A stretch of DNA of 64,000 bases from Streptomyces sp. NRRL S-37. GTDB taxonomy: Bacteria > Actinomycetota > Actinomycetes > Streptomycetales > Streptomycetaceae. Below the pieces are notes generated by a model. That model saw nothing but the letters and a program-made list of their open reading frames with translations, was not told the DNA's origin and searched no databases. The DNA is taken from contig NZ_JOIZ01000026.1 of assembly GCF_000721605.1 (NCBI RefSeq), positions 1-64,000 on the forward strand, in the 5' to 3' direction. The translations under genes were made by a program, and so were the position numbers. Positions 28,992 through 38,700 of this stretch are shown in pieces (within the stretch, counting starts at the first letter, position 1; each line of letters begins with the position of its first letter).

Positions 28992-29031
28992 TGGGGGTAA
29001 CCCCCCTCTCGGCCTCGGGTTCGCCGCGCCG

Positions 29032-30753
29032 CTATTTCTTGCACATCTTCTCGTCGGCGTGGGACTGCTCCACGTCGACCTTCTTCGGCGGGGCGATGGG
29101 GGTGCCGGCCTTCTTGAAGTCGGAGCCGAGGGTGAGCGTCATCGGGGTCGTCGCGTCGGCGTCCTTGGTGCCGGGCTTCATGGCCGAGGCGGGCAGACCC
29201 ATCAGGTCGGCGAGCTTGCGGGCCTGGTCGGCCTGGTTCGGGGCGTACTCCAGCAGGGTCTTGTCGACGTCGGACGGGGCGTTGCCCTTGTTGGTGGATC
29301 TGGCCACGCCCTGGCTGGTCTGCAGCCAGGCCAGGGTGTCCTGCGCGGCGCCGGCCGGGCCGCCGCCGTTGAGGACGTCGACGCGGATCTCGGACGCCTC
29401 CGCCCGCGTGCCCTCCAGCAGCTCGGCCTGCTTGTTCTTGGCGTCCTTCTCCTTCTTCTTCACCTCGGTGAGGGAGACGTCGTTCTGCAGCATGCTGAAG
29501 AGCTTCGGGGCCTCGGTCGGGTGCGGCACGACGGTGACGGGCGTGGGCTCGTCCGGGTTGTCGATCACCGGCATGGTCATCATGGTGATGTTCTTCAGGT
29601 CGATCTTGCCGAGTTCCTTGGCGAGGGCGAGCAGCTTGCTGGGGCTGCCTATGCCCTTGTCCACGGTGAGGGACTTGGTGGCCGCGTCGGCGACGTCGAG
29701 CATCTTCGACGGGCTGTCCAGCGTGTCCTCCTTGAGCTGCCGGAGCATCGACGCGACGAACTTCTGCTGCATCTTGATCCGGTCCAGGTCGCTCTCGTTC
29801 TTCAGACCGTGCCGGTTGCGGAGGAAGGAGAGCGCGTCCTCGCCCTGGATGGTGCTCTCCCCGGCCGGCAGATCGAGTCCGGAGCCGCCGTCCAGGTCCT
29901 TGATGGGCTCGTCCAGGCACACCTCGACGCCGCCGACCGCGGTGGACAGCGTCTTGACCGCGTTGAAGTCGAACATCATGAAGTGGTCGAGTTCGAGGCC
30001 GGTGATCTCCTCGACGGTGAGCATGGTGCAGCCCGGATCGCGGCCGTTGACGCCGTAGGACTCGTTGAACTTGGTGGGGACCGTCGAGCCGGGGATCTTC
30101 TTGACGGAACCGTCGGACTGTTTGGACTCGCAGTCCGGGATGTCGATCATCAGGTCGCGGGGGATGCTCATCACGGTCGCGTTGGTGCGGTCCTCGGACA
30201 CGTGGAAGAGGAGCGTGGTGTCGGCGTGGCCGGTGACGTTGGTCCGGTTGCCGTAGGCCTCGTTGCCCTCGCCGGTGCGGACGTCGTTGCCGATGACCAG
30301 GAGGTTGACCGGCCCGTCCGCCACGGCCTCGTCACTGCCCACGTCACCGATGTCGATGGTGTCGATGTTGCCGTAGAGGCGGTCGTACCAGTAGTACGCG
30401 AACGCCGAACCGCCCACGAGGACCAGGCCGAGGACGCCTCCCGTCCACATCAGCGCCTTCTTCTTGCCGCTCCGCTTCGGCTTGCGCTTGCGGCGGCCGT
30501 GGCCGGGTGCGTCCTCCGGCGCGTCCTCGGGTACGGCCTTCGGCGCGGGTGCCGGTGCGGTGCGGCGGCCACGCTGGCCGGGGACGCGGGCGGGCGCGGG
30601 GGAACCGGGGTGCGGGGCGCTGCGGGGGCGGGGTGTCTTCGGCTGCTCCGCTGAATCGTTCAGCCGCAGTTCGTACTCGCCGGTATCAGGGTTGAGTACC
30701 CACTGGTCGGCAGGGTCGGTTCCGTCCGCCTGCCCACGACTTCGCGCGTCCAC
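29032..30753 (-). CDS. LCP (LytR-CpsA-Psr) family protein with LytR_C domain
   Basis: A 573-residue envelope protein of the family that attaches anionic glycopolymers to peptidoglycan. A Pro/Arg-rich cytoplasmic leader (about 1-100) precedes one transmembrane helix (ALMWTGGVLGLVLVGGSAFAYYW, about 100-122). The LCP domain (about 150-370) has the catalytic Asp/Arg set in LLVIGNDVRTGEG, MSIPRDLMIDIPD and FLRNRHG. A LytR_C domain (about 445-555) and a C-terminal Cys (EKMCKK) follow. The start is GTG 30753, with GGAGG twelve bases upstream. It is divergent from the RpiR regulator. Confidence 0.92.
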   Translation of the reverse strand: MDARSRGQADGTDPADQWVLNPDTGEYELRLNDSAEQPKTPRPRSAPHPGSPAPARVPGQRGRRTAPAPAPKAVPEDAPEDAPGHGRRKRKPKRSGKKKALMWTGGVLGLVLVGGSAFAYYWYDRLYGNIDTIDIGDVGSDEAVADGPVNLLVIGNDVRTGEGNEAYGNRTNVTGHADTTLLFHVSEDRTNATVMSIPRDLMIDIPDCESKQSDGSVKKIPGSTVPTKFNESYGVNGRDPGCTMLTVEEITGLELDHFMMFDFNAVKTLSTAVGGVEVCLDEPIKDLDGGSGLDLPAGESTIQGEDALSFLRNRHGLKNESDLDRIKMQQKFVASMLRQLKEDTLDSPSKMLDVADAATKSLTVDKGIGSPSKLLALAKELGKIDLKNITMMTMPVIDNPDEPTPVTVVPHPTEAPKLFSMLQNDVSLTEVKKKEKDAKNKQAELLEGTRAEASEIRVDVLNGGGPAGAAQDTLAWLQTSQGVARSTNKGNAPSDVDKTLLEYAPNQADQARKLADLMGLPASAMKPGTKDADATTPMTLTLGSDFKKAGTPIAPPKKVDVEQSHADEKMCKK

Positions 30754-30967
30754 GCCTGTACCAGTCCTCCGTCGGGTGCCACATGGGTCGCCTGCGCCCC
30801 AAGGCGCTCTCTTGTTCGACGAGTTACGCTATCCGGCCGGTTCAAGATGTGGTGACGTCGTAGCAGAATCGTCAAATTCCGGTTCTGTCGCCGAAACGGG
30901 CACAGTGTGCGATCTCCCCCCATCGCGGCGTGCGGTCGGCGTGGTCCCGCAGCCGCCTGTATAACGG

Positions 30968-30993
30968 TATGCAGGAATTTCGATGGATGAATA
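30968..30993. promoter_or_regulatory. candidate autoregulatory site of the RpiR regulator
   Basis: TATGCA (30968-30973), 14 bases, TGAATA (30988-30993) is a near inverted repeat that closely resembles the element before hutU (34116-34140), including the flanking GGA and GATG. It lies about 40 bases before the regulator gene. Confidence 0.45.
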
Positions 30994-31030
30994 GGCCGAG
31001 GCGTAGAGGCGTCCTAGGGGGATTCAGGTC

Positions 31031-31876
31031 ATGAGTGGCGGCACCGAGAGCCCTGCCGCGCGTCTCCAGGCGCTCTTCGAGGGGCACCGGCTGACGCCGA
31101 CCCAGCGGCGCATCGCGCACAGCATGGTGCGGCGCGCCGCCGACGTGCCGTTCCTGTCCAGTGTGGAACTGGCCGAACTGGCCGGGGTCAGCCAGCCGTC
31201 CGTGACCCGGTTCGCCGTCGCCCTCGGCTTCGACGGCTACCCCGCCCTGCGCCGGCACCTGCGCGAGGTCGCGCCCGCCGAACCGGCGCCGGAGACCGGC
31301 TCGTACAACGAGTACCAGCAGGCCGTCGAGGCCGAGATCGAGAACCTGCGGCATCTGGCGGAGGTGCTGGCCGACCCCCGGCCGGTGCGGCAGGCCGGGC
31401 GGGTCCTGGCGGGGAGCCGGCCGCTGCCCGTGCTGGGGCTGCGGGCCGCGGCGGCCCAGGCGCACGGGTTCGCCTACTTCGCCGCCAAGGTCCACACGGA
31501 CGTACGGCTGCTCAACGAGGGCGGCACGATGCTCCACGACCGGATCGACGCCGCCGCGCGGGCCGGGGCGAGCGCCCTGCTGTGCTTCGCGCTGCCCCGG
31601 CATCCCCGGGAGGTCGTCGACGCCCTTGCCCACGCCAAGGAGACGGGACTGACCGTGGTCACCGTCGCCGACTCCCCCTTCGCACCGGTCGCCAAGGTGT
31701 CCGACCTGCTGCTGCCCGCCGCCGTCGGCACCGGGCTCGCCTTCGACACGGCGTGCGCGCCGATGCTGCTGGGCCGGGTGCTGCTGGAGGCGATGTGCGA
31801 CGACCTGCCCGACGCGCAGGCACGGCTGGAGGAGTTCGACACGAAGGCGGCGGCGCGCGGGCTGTTCGTGGACTGA
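31031..31876 (+). CDS. MurR/RpiR family transcriptional regulator
   Basis: A 281-residue regulator. The N-terminal helix-turn-helix (about 20-80; SSVELAELAGVSQPSVTRFAVALG) is followed by a SIS domain (about 125-265) that in this family senses a phosphorylated sugar or another small molecule. The hut genes lie about 3 kb downstream with two unrelated genes between. A shared inverted repeat before this gene and before hutU suggests that it controls histidine use (inference). ATG 31031 lacks a clear Shine-Dalgarno (TTCAGGTC). Confidence 0.9.
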   Translation: MSGGTESPAARLQALFEGHRLTPTQRRIAHSMVRRAADVPFLSSVELAELAGVSQPSVTRFAVALGFDGYPALRRHLREVAPAEPAPETGSYNEYQQAVEAEIENLRHLAEVLADPRPVRQAGRVLAGSRPLPVLGLRAAAAQAHGFAYFAAKVHTDVRLLNEGGTMLHDRIDAAARAGASALLCFALPRHPREVVDALAHAKETGLTVVTVADSPFAPVAKVSDLLLPAAVGTGLAFDTACAPMLLGRVLLEAMCDDLPDAQARLEEFDTKAAARGLFVD

Positions 31877-31992
31877 CGGTACGGGGATACCGGCGGGAGT
31901 GGCCCGTCCGCGTTCTCAGACTCGTCTCACCTTGCGTCGCTAGCGTCCGTCCCCTAGGACATGCACAGGCATCGGAGGACGGGAGGCCGGAC

Positions 31993-32577
31993 GTGACGCG
32001 TGGAGGACAGGGACTGGCCCGGGTGGCCGTCGTCGTACGGGCCGGGGCCGCACCACTGTGGTGGCCGGGAGTGGTCGCGGCGGGCACCGGGGTGCTGGTG
32101 CCGGGACTGACCGGGCGCCGGATCGGTGTACTGGCGGGCGCCGCGCTGTTCCTCGTGGCGGCGGCCGTCGTGGCGTACGGGCGGCGGGGACGGTACCGCG
32201 CACTGGCCCGGTCGGCGGCCCGGGCGGGCAGGCACGACGTGCTCCAGGACCGGGCGGTGACCGTCCGCAACTGGCGCCGCGGGCACCGCTGGTGGCTGCT
32301 GCTCGCCTTCGTCGCCGCGCTGGGCACGTCGTTCGCGGTACCCGCCGCCGGTGGTCTGCTGCTCGCCGGGTGCGGGGCGGGGCTGTGGCTGAAGGCGGCC
32401 TGGATCGGGCGCCTGGAGCGGGCGGACGAGGTGCTGCTGTGGGTACGCGTCGACTGGCTCCGCGCGGGGGCGGGGCGGCCCGCGGGCAAGGTGGTCAAGG
32501 GGTACCGGACGACCGGTGTCGCGGCGGGCGACGCGGCACCGGGCGGCTCCCGCCGCAGGGTTGCCGTGCCGGCCTGA
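31993..32577 (+). CDS. small integral membrane protein
   Basis: A 194-residue protein of unknown function with about four hydrophobic segments (LWWPGVVAAGTGVLVPGL, VLAGAALFLVAAAVVAYG, WWLLLAFVAALGTSFAVPA and LLLAGCGAGLWL), separated by Arg-rich loops. The tail is basic (about 140-194). GTG 31993 has GGGAGG (31981-31986) six bases before it. The gene lies just after the RpiR regulator in the same direction. No conserved catalytic motif is visible and no family name is offered. Confidence 0.75.
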   Translation: MTRGGQGLARVAVVVRAGAAPLWWPGVVAAGTGVLVPGLTGRRIGVLAGAALFLVAAAVVAYGRRGRYRALARSAARAGRHDVLQDRAVTVRNWRRGHRWWLLLAFVAALGTSFAVPAAGGLLLAGCGAGLWLKAAWIGRLERADEVLLWVRVDWLRAGAGRPAGKVVKGYRTTGVAAGDAAPGGSRRRVAVPA

Positions 32578-32644
32578 GTGTCGTGGTTCCGCGCGGGCGC
32601 GCCGGGGCCTGGCGTGCCCGCGTCCGCGCGGCGGGGGTGTGCGG

Positions 32645-34015
32645 CTAGGGGAGCAGGGCGTCGGTGTGGGCGGCGCCCGATTCGGCCACGATCTCCTCGA
32701 TCGTCTGGGCGGTGCGTACCGTCGCGAAGGTGACGCCTCCCGCGCCGTCCGGGGTGAAGCCGTGGACGCCGGGGCGGGGGAGCGAGTTGTAGGCGTAGTG
32801 GTGGGCGAAGTAGTACGCGCCCGTGTCCAGCGCCGCCGCGTAGTCGCCCTGTTCCAGCAGGGGCAGCGACTGCCCCCGGGCGAGCAGGTCGCCCGCGAAG
32901 CAGGCCGGTCCCGCCACGTCCTGCACCACCGCCGGGCCCTCCTTGGGTCGCCCCTGCGCGTCGTACGCGGCGATCCTCAGCGGCCATGACGCCGGCGCGT
33001 ACACCGTCCGCGTCGCCACCTGCGCGCCCGCGTGCGTCACCGCGACCGGACGCCCGCCCGCGCTCTTGGCGTACTCCACGCGCGCCACCACCGTGCCGTG
33101 CTTGGCCAGCAGCGACCGGCCGAACTCGGTGACCAGCCCGTACCGCCCGTCGAACAGCCCCGGCACCGTCTCGCCCAGCAGCCGCGCGTACCGTCCGTAC
33201 GTCGGTGTGCTCACCTCGGAGGCGAAGTTCACCGGCAGCCCGCCGCCGATGTCGATCGTGTCGACCTGCCGCCGTCCCGCGCGCCGGTTGATCTCCTCCG
33301 CCAGTTCGTACGTCTGGGCGACCCCCCGTGCCATCATCGTCAGCGCGATGCCCTGGGAGCCGGTGTGCGTGTGCAGCCGGGTCAGCCACGGCCGGTCCAG
33401 GTACGCCCGTACGACCCACTCCCGCGCACCCTCGTCGCGCAGCGCCACCCCGAACTTCGACGTCGCCGTCGCCGTGGACAGCGCCTCGATGGAACCGCCT
33501 CCGACCTGCGGATTCACCCGGATGCCGACGGGGGAGCGGGAGCCGGATCCCGCCATCAGGGCGTCGAGGCGGGCCAGCTCCTGCGGATTGTCCGCGTTGA
33601 CGGCGATGCCCAGCGCGAGCGCCTCCCGCAGTTCGGCGGGTGTCTTGGCGGGCGAGTCGAGGACCGTACGCTCCGGCTCCACCCCCGCCGCCCGCGCCAG
33701 CGCCAGCTCACCGGGGCTGGCCACCTCCGCGCCGATGCCCTCCGCGCGCAGCAGCCGCAGCACCGGCACCAGCGGGCACGCCTTCACCGCGAAGGCGTGC
33801 AGCACGGGCGTGCCGGGCGCCGTCACCGCCTCGAACGCCGCCCGCAGCCCGGCCGCCGACTCCCGGATGCCGGTCACGTCGAGCAGGGCCACCAGGGGGG
33901 TGCCGGCGCCCAGCAGCCCCTGCTCCACGGCCGCCCGCACCGCGGCGTCCCGCCGGGCCGCCCGCCCCTCGGCGTACCCGTCCCCCTCGTCCGTCCGGCC
34001 GTCGTCGTGGGCCAC
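32645..34015 (-). CDS. diaminopimelate-decarboxylase-like PLP enzyme
   Basis: A 456-residue fold-type III amino-acid decarboxylase. The PLP lysine is in HAFAVKACP (about residue 75). The barrel motifs HTHTGSQG (about 222) and DIGGGLPVNF (about 260) and the C-terminal active-site signatures GPACFAGDLL and GAYYFAHHYAYNSLPRP resemble LysA. It sits apart from lysine-biosynthesis genes and divergent from hutU, so it may be a paralogue with another substrate. GTG 34015 is preferred, with GGAGGGGG five bases upstream; an upstream ATG at 34072 is possible but poorly placed. Confidence 0.82.
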   Translation of the reverse strand: MAHDDGRTDEGDGYAEGRAARRDAAVRAAVEQGLLGAGTPLVALLDVTGIRESAAGLRAAFEAVTAPGTPVLHAFAVKACPLVPVLRLLRAEGIGAEVASPGELALARAAGVEPERTVLDSPAKTPAELREALALGIAVNADNPQELARLDALMAGSGSRSPVGIRVNPQVGGGSIEALSTATATSKFGVALRDEGAREWVVRAYLDRPWLTRLHTHTGSQGIALTMMARGVAQTYELAEEINRRAGRRQVDTIDIGGGLPVNFASEVSTPTYGRYARLLGETVPGLFDGRYGLVTEFGRSLLAKHGTVVARVEYAKSAGGRPVAVTHAGAQVATRTVYAPASWPLRIAAYDAQGRPKEGPAVVQDVAGPACFAGDLLARGQSLPLLEQGDYAAALDTGAYYFAHHYAYNSLPRPGVHGFTPDGAGGVTFATVRTAQTIEEIVAESGAAHTDALLP

Positions 34016-34104
34016 CGTGTCCCCCTCCCGTCGGTGCTCTCCATGTTCGCCCGCACACGGCCGGCCAAACATCCCTCACCCGGCCGCGCCGACGCGTTCC
34101 CGTC

Positions 34105-34140
34105 TTGACTAGCTCTATTCAGGAGATGAGGATGTGAATA
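34105..34140 (+). promoter_or_regulatory. hut operon promoter and candidate RpiR operator
   Basis: TTGACT (34105-34110), a 17-base spacer and GAGGAT (34128-34133) form a plausible promoter. Overlapping it, TATTCA (34116-34121) and TGAATA (34135-34140) are a perfect 6-bp inverted repeat with a 13-base spacer, nearly identical in layout to 30968-30993. Confidence 0.5.
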
Positions 34141-34176
34141 TCTGCAGTAATCGTCCGCAGCACAGGAGGCAGCCCC

Positions 34177-35841
34177 ATGTCCGGACCCCGCCCTGTCCGA
34201 GCGCCGCGCGGCACCGAACCGAGCGCCCTGGGATGGCAGCAGGAGGCCGCCCTGCGGATGCTGCAGAACAACCTCGACCCGGAGGTCGCCGAGCACCCCG
34301 ACAAGCTCGTCGTCTACGGCGGCACGGGGAAGGCGGCCCGCGACTGGCGCTCCTTCGACGCCATGGTCCGCACGCTGCGCACCCTCAAGCAGGACGAGAC
34401 GATGCTCGTCCAGTCCGGCCGCCCCGTCGGCGTCATGCAGACCCACGAATGGGCCCCGCGCGTCCTCATCGCCAACTCCAACCTCGTCGGCGACTGGGCC
34501 ACCTGGGAGGAGTTCCGCCGCCTGGAGGCCCTCGGCCTGACCATGTACGGGCAGATGACCGCCGGCTCCTGGATCTACATCGGCACCCAGGGCATCCTCC
34601 AGGGCACCTACGAGACCTTCGCCGCCGTCGCCGCGAAGAAGTTCGGCGGCACCCTCGCCGGGACCATCACCCTCACCGCCGGACTCGGCGGGATGGGCGG
34701 CGCCCAGCCGCTGGCCGTCACCATGAACGACGGCGTCGTGATCTGCGTCGACTGCGACCCGCGCGCCATCGACCGCCGCATCGAGCACCGGTACCTCGAC
34801 GTGAGGGCCGACTCCCTCGACCACGCCCTCCGACTGGCCGTCGAGGCCCGGGACCGGCGCGAGCCGCTGTCCATCGGCGTCCTCGGCAACGCCGCCGAGC
34901 TGGTGCCGCACCTGCTCGCCATGGGCGCGCCCATCGACATCGTCACCGACCAGACCTCCGCCCACGACCCGCTGGCGTACCTGCCGGTGGGCGTCGCCTT
35001 CGAGGACATGGCGGACGCCGCCGCGAAGGACCCGGCCGGTTTCACCACCCGGGCCCGCGAGTCCATGGCCCGGCACGTCGAGGCGATGGTCGGCTTCCAG
35101 GACGCCGGCGCCGAGGTGTTCGACTACGGCAACTCCATCCGCGGTGAGGCCCAGCTCGCCGGGTACGAGCGCGCGTTCGCCTTCCCGGGGTTCGTGCCGG
35201 CGTACATCCGGCCGCTGTTCTGCGAGGGCAAGGGGCCCTTCCGGTGGGCCGCGCTGTCGGGTGACCCCGCCGACATCGCCAAGACCGACAAGGCGGTCCT
35301 GGAGCTGTTCCCGGAGAACGAGTCCCTGGCCCGGTGGATCAGGATGGCGGGGGAGCGGGTGCGCTTCCAGGGACTGCCCGCGCGGATCTGCTGGCTGGGG
35401 TACGGGGAGCGGGACAGGGCGGGGGAACGGTTCAACGACATGGTCGCGAGCGGGGAGCTGGCCGCGCCGGTCGTCATCGGGCGGGACCATCTCGACTGCG
35501 GTTCGGTGGCCTCTCCCTACCGGGAGACCGAGGCGATGCTGGACGGGTCCGACGCGATCGCCGACTGGCCGTTGCTGAACGCGATGGTGAACGTGGCTTC
35601 GGGGGCGTCGTGGGTGTCCCTCCACCACGGTGGGGGTGTGGGGATGGGGCGGTCGATCCACGCGGGGCAGGTGACGGTCGCCGACGGGACCGCGCTGGCG
35701 GGGGAGAAGATCCGGCGGGTGCTCACGAACGACCCCGGGATGGGGGTGATCCGGCATGTCGACGCCGGGTACGACATCGCGGAGTCGGTGGCGGGGGAGC
35801 GGGGCGTGCGCGTGCCGATGCGTGAGGGTGACACGGCGTGA
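34177..35841 (+). CDS. hutU: urocanate hydratase
   Basis: A 554-residue urocanase, the second step of histidine degradation, which adds water to urocanate using tightly bound NAD+. The sequence is the standard family type from [29 protein letters not shown] through the NAD-binding [19 protein letters not shown] region and the Cys/Arg-containing [18 protein letters not shown] to [19 protein letters not shown] at the end. ATG 34177 has AGGAGG (34164-34169). It is the first gene of the operon hutU-M20 hydrolase-hutF-hutI. Its stop overlaps the next start. No hutH (histidase) gene is nearby. Confidence 0.96.
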   Translation: MSGPRPVRAPRGTEPSALGWQQEAALRMLQNNLDPEVAEHPDKLVVYGGTGKAARDWRSFDAMVRTLRTLKQDETMLVQSGRPVGVMQTHEWAPRVLIANSNLVGDWATWEEFRRLEALGLTMYGQMTAGSWIYIGTQGILQGTYETFAAVAAKKFGGTLAGTITLTAGLGGMGGAQPLAVTMNDGVVICVDCDPRAIDRRIEHRYLDVRADSLDHALRLAVEARDRREPLSIGVLGNAAELVPHLLAMGAPIDIVTDQTSAHDPLAYLPVGVAFEDMADAAAKDPAGFTTRARESMARHVEAMVGFQDAGAEVFDYGNSIRGEAQLAGYERAFAFPGFVPAYIRPLFCEGKGPFRWAALSGDPADIAKTDKAVLELFPENESLARWIRMAGERVRFQGLPARICWLGYGERDRAGERFNDMVASGELAAPVVIGRDHLDCGSVASPYRETEAMLDGSDAIADWPLLNAMVNVASGASWVSLHHGGGVGMGRSIHAGQVTVADGTALAGEKIRRVLTNDPGMGVIRHVDAGYDIAESVAGERGVRVPMREGDTA

Positions 35842-37337
35842 GTGACGGCAACTCCTCGGCGGGGGCGGGTGCGTCGTCGCCGCCCGCGGGTCCGGCTGTG
35901 CCCACCCTCCCCCACTCTCGGCTTCGCTCGAACGGGGGGACCCCCATCGCCCCGCGGAACGACTGCCCTCAGCCTGGGCGGGTTGACGGCTCGCAGCCTG
36001 GGCGGGGCGACGGCTCGCAGCCTGGGCGGGTTGACGGCTCGCAGTCTGAGCGGGGCGACGGCCTTCAGTCTGGGCGGGGCGGCGGTCTGCGGGACGGGCT
36101 TGGTTCGGGGCTTGGCGGGGTCTCCTTTCATGAGATGTGGGCTCAGTTGCGGCCCATCGGGCGCCAGGCCGCTTCCGGCGGCTACCGGCGGTTCGCCTGG
36201 AGCGGGGCCGACGCCGAATGCCGGGATTGGTTCGAGGCGCAGGCGCGCAGCCGCGGGCTGGCCTACGAGACCGACCGGAACGGGAACCAATGGGCCTGGC
36301 TCGGGGATCCGGCCGACGGGGACGCCGTCGTCACCGGGTCGCACCTGGACTCGGTGCCGGACGGCGGGGCCTTCGACGGGCCCCTCGGGGTCGTGTCCGC
36401 CTTCGCCGCGCTGGATGAGCTGCGGCGGCGGGGCGTGCGGTTCGGCAAGCCGCTCGGCATCGTCAACTTCGGGGACGAGGAGGGCGCCCGCTTCGGACTC
36501 GCCTGTGTCGGTTCCCGGCTCACCGCGGGCGCGCTCACCGTCGAGCAGGCCCACCGGCTCACCGACGCGGACGGCATCACCCTCCCGCAGGCCATGGAGG
36601 CCGCCGGACACGACCCCGGCACCATCGGCCCCGACCCCGAACGGCTCGACCGCATCGGCGCCTTCGTCGAACTCCACGTCGAACAGGGCCGCGCCCTGGA
36701 CCTGTCCGGCGACCGCGTCGGCATCGCGTCCGCCATCTGGCCGCACGGCCGCTGGCGGTTCGACTTCCGGGGCGAGGCCAACCACGCCGGCACCACCCGC
36801 CTCGCCGACCGGCGCGACCCCATGCTGCCGTACGCCGAGACCGTCCTCGCCGCCCGCCGCGAGGCCGGACTCGCCGGTGCCGTCGCCACCTTCGGCAAGA
36901 TCACCGTCGAGCCGAACGGCGTCAACGCCGTCCCCTCCCTGGTGCGCGGCTGGCTGGACTCCCGGGCCGCCGACCAGGAGAGCCTGGACACCGTGGTCGA
37001 GGCCGTACGGGAGGCCGCCCGCGTCCACGCGCGGGAGCACGGCGTCACCCTCGACGTCGAGCGCGAGTCCTTCACCCCCGTCGTCGAGTTCGACCACGCC
37101 CTGCGCGACGAACTCGCACGCATCCTCGGCAGCGACACCGACCTCAAGGTGCCCGTCCTCGGCACCGGCGCCGGACACGATGCCGGAATCCTCTCCGGAC
37201 GCGTCCCGACCGCCATGCTGTTCGTGCGCAACCCCACCGGCGTCTCGCACTCCCCGGCCGAGTACGCCACCGAGGACGACTGCGTGGCCGGGGTCCTCGC
37301 CCTCGCCGACGTACTGGAAGGACTGGCCCGCACGTGA
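35838..37337 (+). CDS. M20-family amidohydrolase (allantoate amidohydrolase-like) in the hut operon
   Basis: A 499-residue zinc hydrolase whose catalytic core begins near residue 95 ([15 protein letters not shown]). The metal ligands and base lie in [29 protein letters not shown] and [13 protein letters not shown], and the dimer-domain signature is [10 protein letters not shown]. The family cleaves N-carbamoyl or N-acyl amides. Between HutU and HutF, and with no hutG present, it probably hydrolyses N-formylglutamate (inference). GTG 35838 overlaps the hutU stop. The first ~95 residues are low complexity, encoded by a dispersed repeat and five 24-bp tandem repeats. An internal ATG (36135) would remove them but lacks a Shine-Dalgarno. 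Confidence 0.85.
   Translation: MSDGNSSAGAGASSPPAGPAVPTLPHSRLRSNGGTPIAPRNDCPQPGRVDGSQPGRGDGSQPGRVDGSQSERGDGLQSGRGGGLRDGLGSGLGGVSFHEMWAQLRPIGRQAASGGYRRFAWSGADAECRDWFEAQARSRGLAYETDRNGNQWAWLGDPADGDAVVTGSHLDSVPDGGAFDGPLGVVSAFAALDELRRRGVRFGKPLGIVNFGDEEGARFGLACVGSRLTAGALTVEQAHRLTDADGITLPQAMEAAGHDPGTIGPDPERLDRIGAFVELHVEQGRALDLSGDRVGIASAIWPHGRWRFDFRGEANHAGTTRLADRRDPMLPYAETVLAARREAGLAGAVATFGKITVEPNGVNAVPSLVRGWLDSRAADQESLDTVVEAVREAARVHAREHGVTLDVERESFTPVVEFDHALRDELARILGSDTDLKVPVLGTGAGHDAGILSGRVPTAMLFVRNPTGVSHSPAEYATEDDCVAGVLALADVLEGLART
35970..36089. repeat. five in-frame 24-bp tandem repeats inside the M20 hydrolase gene
   Basis: Units start at 35970, 35994, 36018, 36042 and 36066 and encode eight-residue blocks ([40 protein letters not shown]). 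The stretch before them (about 35890-35955, containing CCCACTCTCGGCTTCGCTCG) looks like a dispersed Streptomyces repeat. Confidence 0.9.
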
Positions 37338-38677
37338 CTGCCACCCCGCGGACGTACTGGCTGGAGCACGCCTGGCTCGGCACCCACGTCGAGCCGGGCG
37401 TGGCCGTAGAGGTCCGGGACGGCCGCATCACCGCCGTCCGCCCGGACACCCCCGCCCCGCCGCCCGGCGCCGAGATCCTGCGCGGACTGACCCTCCCCGG
37501 ACTGGCCAACGCCCACAGCCACGCCTTCCACCGCGCCCTGCGCTCCACCGTCCAGGTGGGGTCCGGGACCTTCTGGACCTGGCGCGAGGTCATGTACGCC
37601 ACGGCCGGCCGGCTCACCCCGGACACGTACCACGCCCTCGCCCGCGCGACCTACGCCGAGATGGCGCTGGCCGGCATCACCACCGTCGGCGAGTTCCACT
37701 ACGTCCACCACGCCCCCGGCGGCACGCCCTACGCCGACCCCAACGCCATGGGCGAGGCGCTCATCGAGGCCGCCGACGAAGCCGGGATCCGCATCACCCT
37801 CCTCGACACCGCCTATCTCTCCTCCGGCTTCGGACAGCCGCCCACCACCCACCAGCTCCGCTTCTCCGACGGCGACGTGGACACCTGGGCCACACGCTGT
37901 TCAGTTCTCAAGGAACGGGATCACGCACGGATCGGGGCGGCCGTCCACTCCGTACGGGCCGTACCGGCGGAGCAGCTGGCGACCGTGGCGCGGTGGGCCG
38001 AGGAGCGGCGGGCCCCGCTCCATGTGCACCTGTCCGAGCAGACCGCCGAGAACGACGCCTGCCGGGAGGCCCACGGCTGCACCCCGACGCAGCTCCTGGC
38101 CCTGCACGGCGTCCTCGGACCGCGCACCACCGGTGTCCACAACACCCACCTCACCGCCGAGGACATCGCCCTCATCGGCGGCAGCGGCACCGGCACCTGC
38201 GTGTGCCCGACCACCGAACGCGACCTCGCCGACGGCATCGGACCCGCCGCCGCCCTGCAGAACGAGGGCTCCCCGCTCTGTCTCGGCTCCGACAGCCACG
38301 CCGTGATCGACCTGCTCGAAGAGGCCCGCGCGATGGAGCTCGACGAGCGGCTGCGCACCCGCACCCGCGGCCACTGGACGGCCGCCGCGCTGCTGCGGGC
38401 CGCCACCGCCGACGGACACGCGGCCCTCGGCTGGGACGACACCGGCCGCATCGAGGCCGGTGCGCGCGCCGACCTCGTCACGATCGCCCTCGACTCGGTC
38501 AGAACAGCGGGGCCACCGCCCGGACTCGGCGCCGAGACGGCCGTATTCGCCGCGACGGCCGCGGACGTACGGCACACGGTCGTCGCGGGCCGGCACGTCG
38601 TACGCGACGGGGCGCACACGCTCGTCCCCGATGTGCCCGGAGCCCTCGCGCGGGCCGTCGAAGCACTGCGCGCCTGA
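37334..38677 (+). CDS. hutF: formimidoylglutamate deiminase
   Basis: A 447-residue amidohydrolase-superfamily enzyme that converts N-formimidoyl-L-glutamate to N-formyl-L-glutamate and ammonia, step four of the five-step histidine route. The first metal motif is [12 protein letters not shown] (about residue 55). The substrate region EFHYVHH, the metal His in [12 protein letters not shown] (about 232) and HNTHL, and the catalytic Asp in [16 protein letters not shown] (about 317) are all visible. GTG 37334 overlaps the stop of the M20 hydrolase (GTGA). Its presence means this organism uses the deiminase branch, which needs a deformylase. Confidence 0.93.
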   Translation: MTATPRTYWLEHAWLGTHVEPGVAVEVRDGRITAVRPDTPAPPPGAEILRGLTLPGLANAHSHAFHRALRSTVQVGSGTFWTWREVMYATAGRLTPDTYHALARATYAEMALAGITTVGEFHYVHHAPGGTPYADPNAMGEALIEAADEAGIRITLLDTAYLSSGFGQPPTTHQLRFSDGDVDTWATRCSVLKERDHARIGAAVHSVRAVPAEQLATVARWAEERRAPLHVHLSEQTAENDACREAHGCTPTQLLALHGVLGPRTTGVHNTHLTAEDIALIGGSGTGTCVCPTTERDLADGIGPAAALQNEGSPLCLGSDSHAVIDLLEEARAMELDERLRTRTRGHWTAAALLRAATADGHAALGWDDTGRIEAGARADLVTIALDSVRTAGPPPGLGAETAVFAATAADVRHTVVAGRHVVRDGAHTLVPDVPGALARAVEALRA

Positions 38678-38700
38678 CGACCACCCACGAGGACGCCATC

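Noticed and set aside
35970..36089. CRISPR-like array of 24-bp repeats
   Set aside because: The units are contiguous with no spacers and are translated in frame, so this is a minisatellite.
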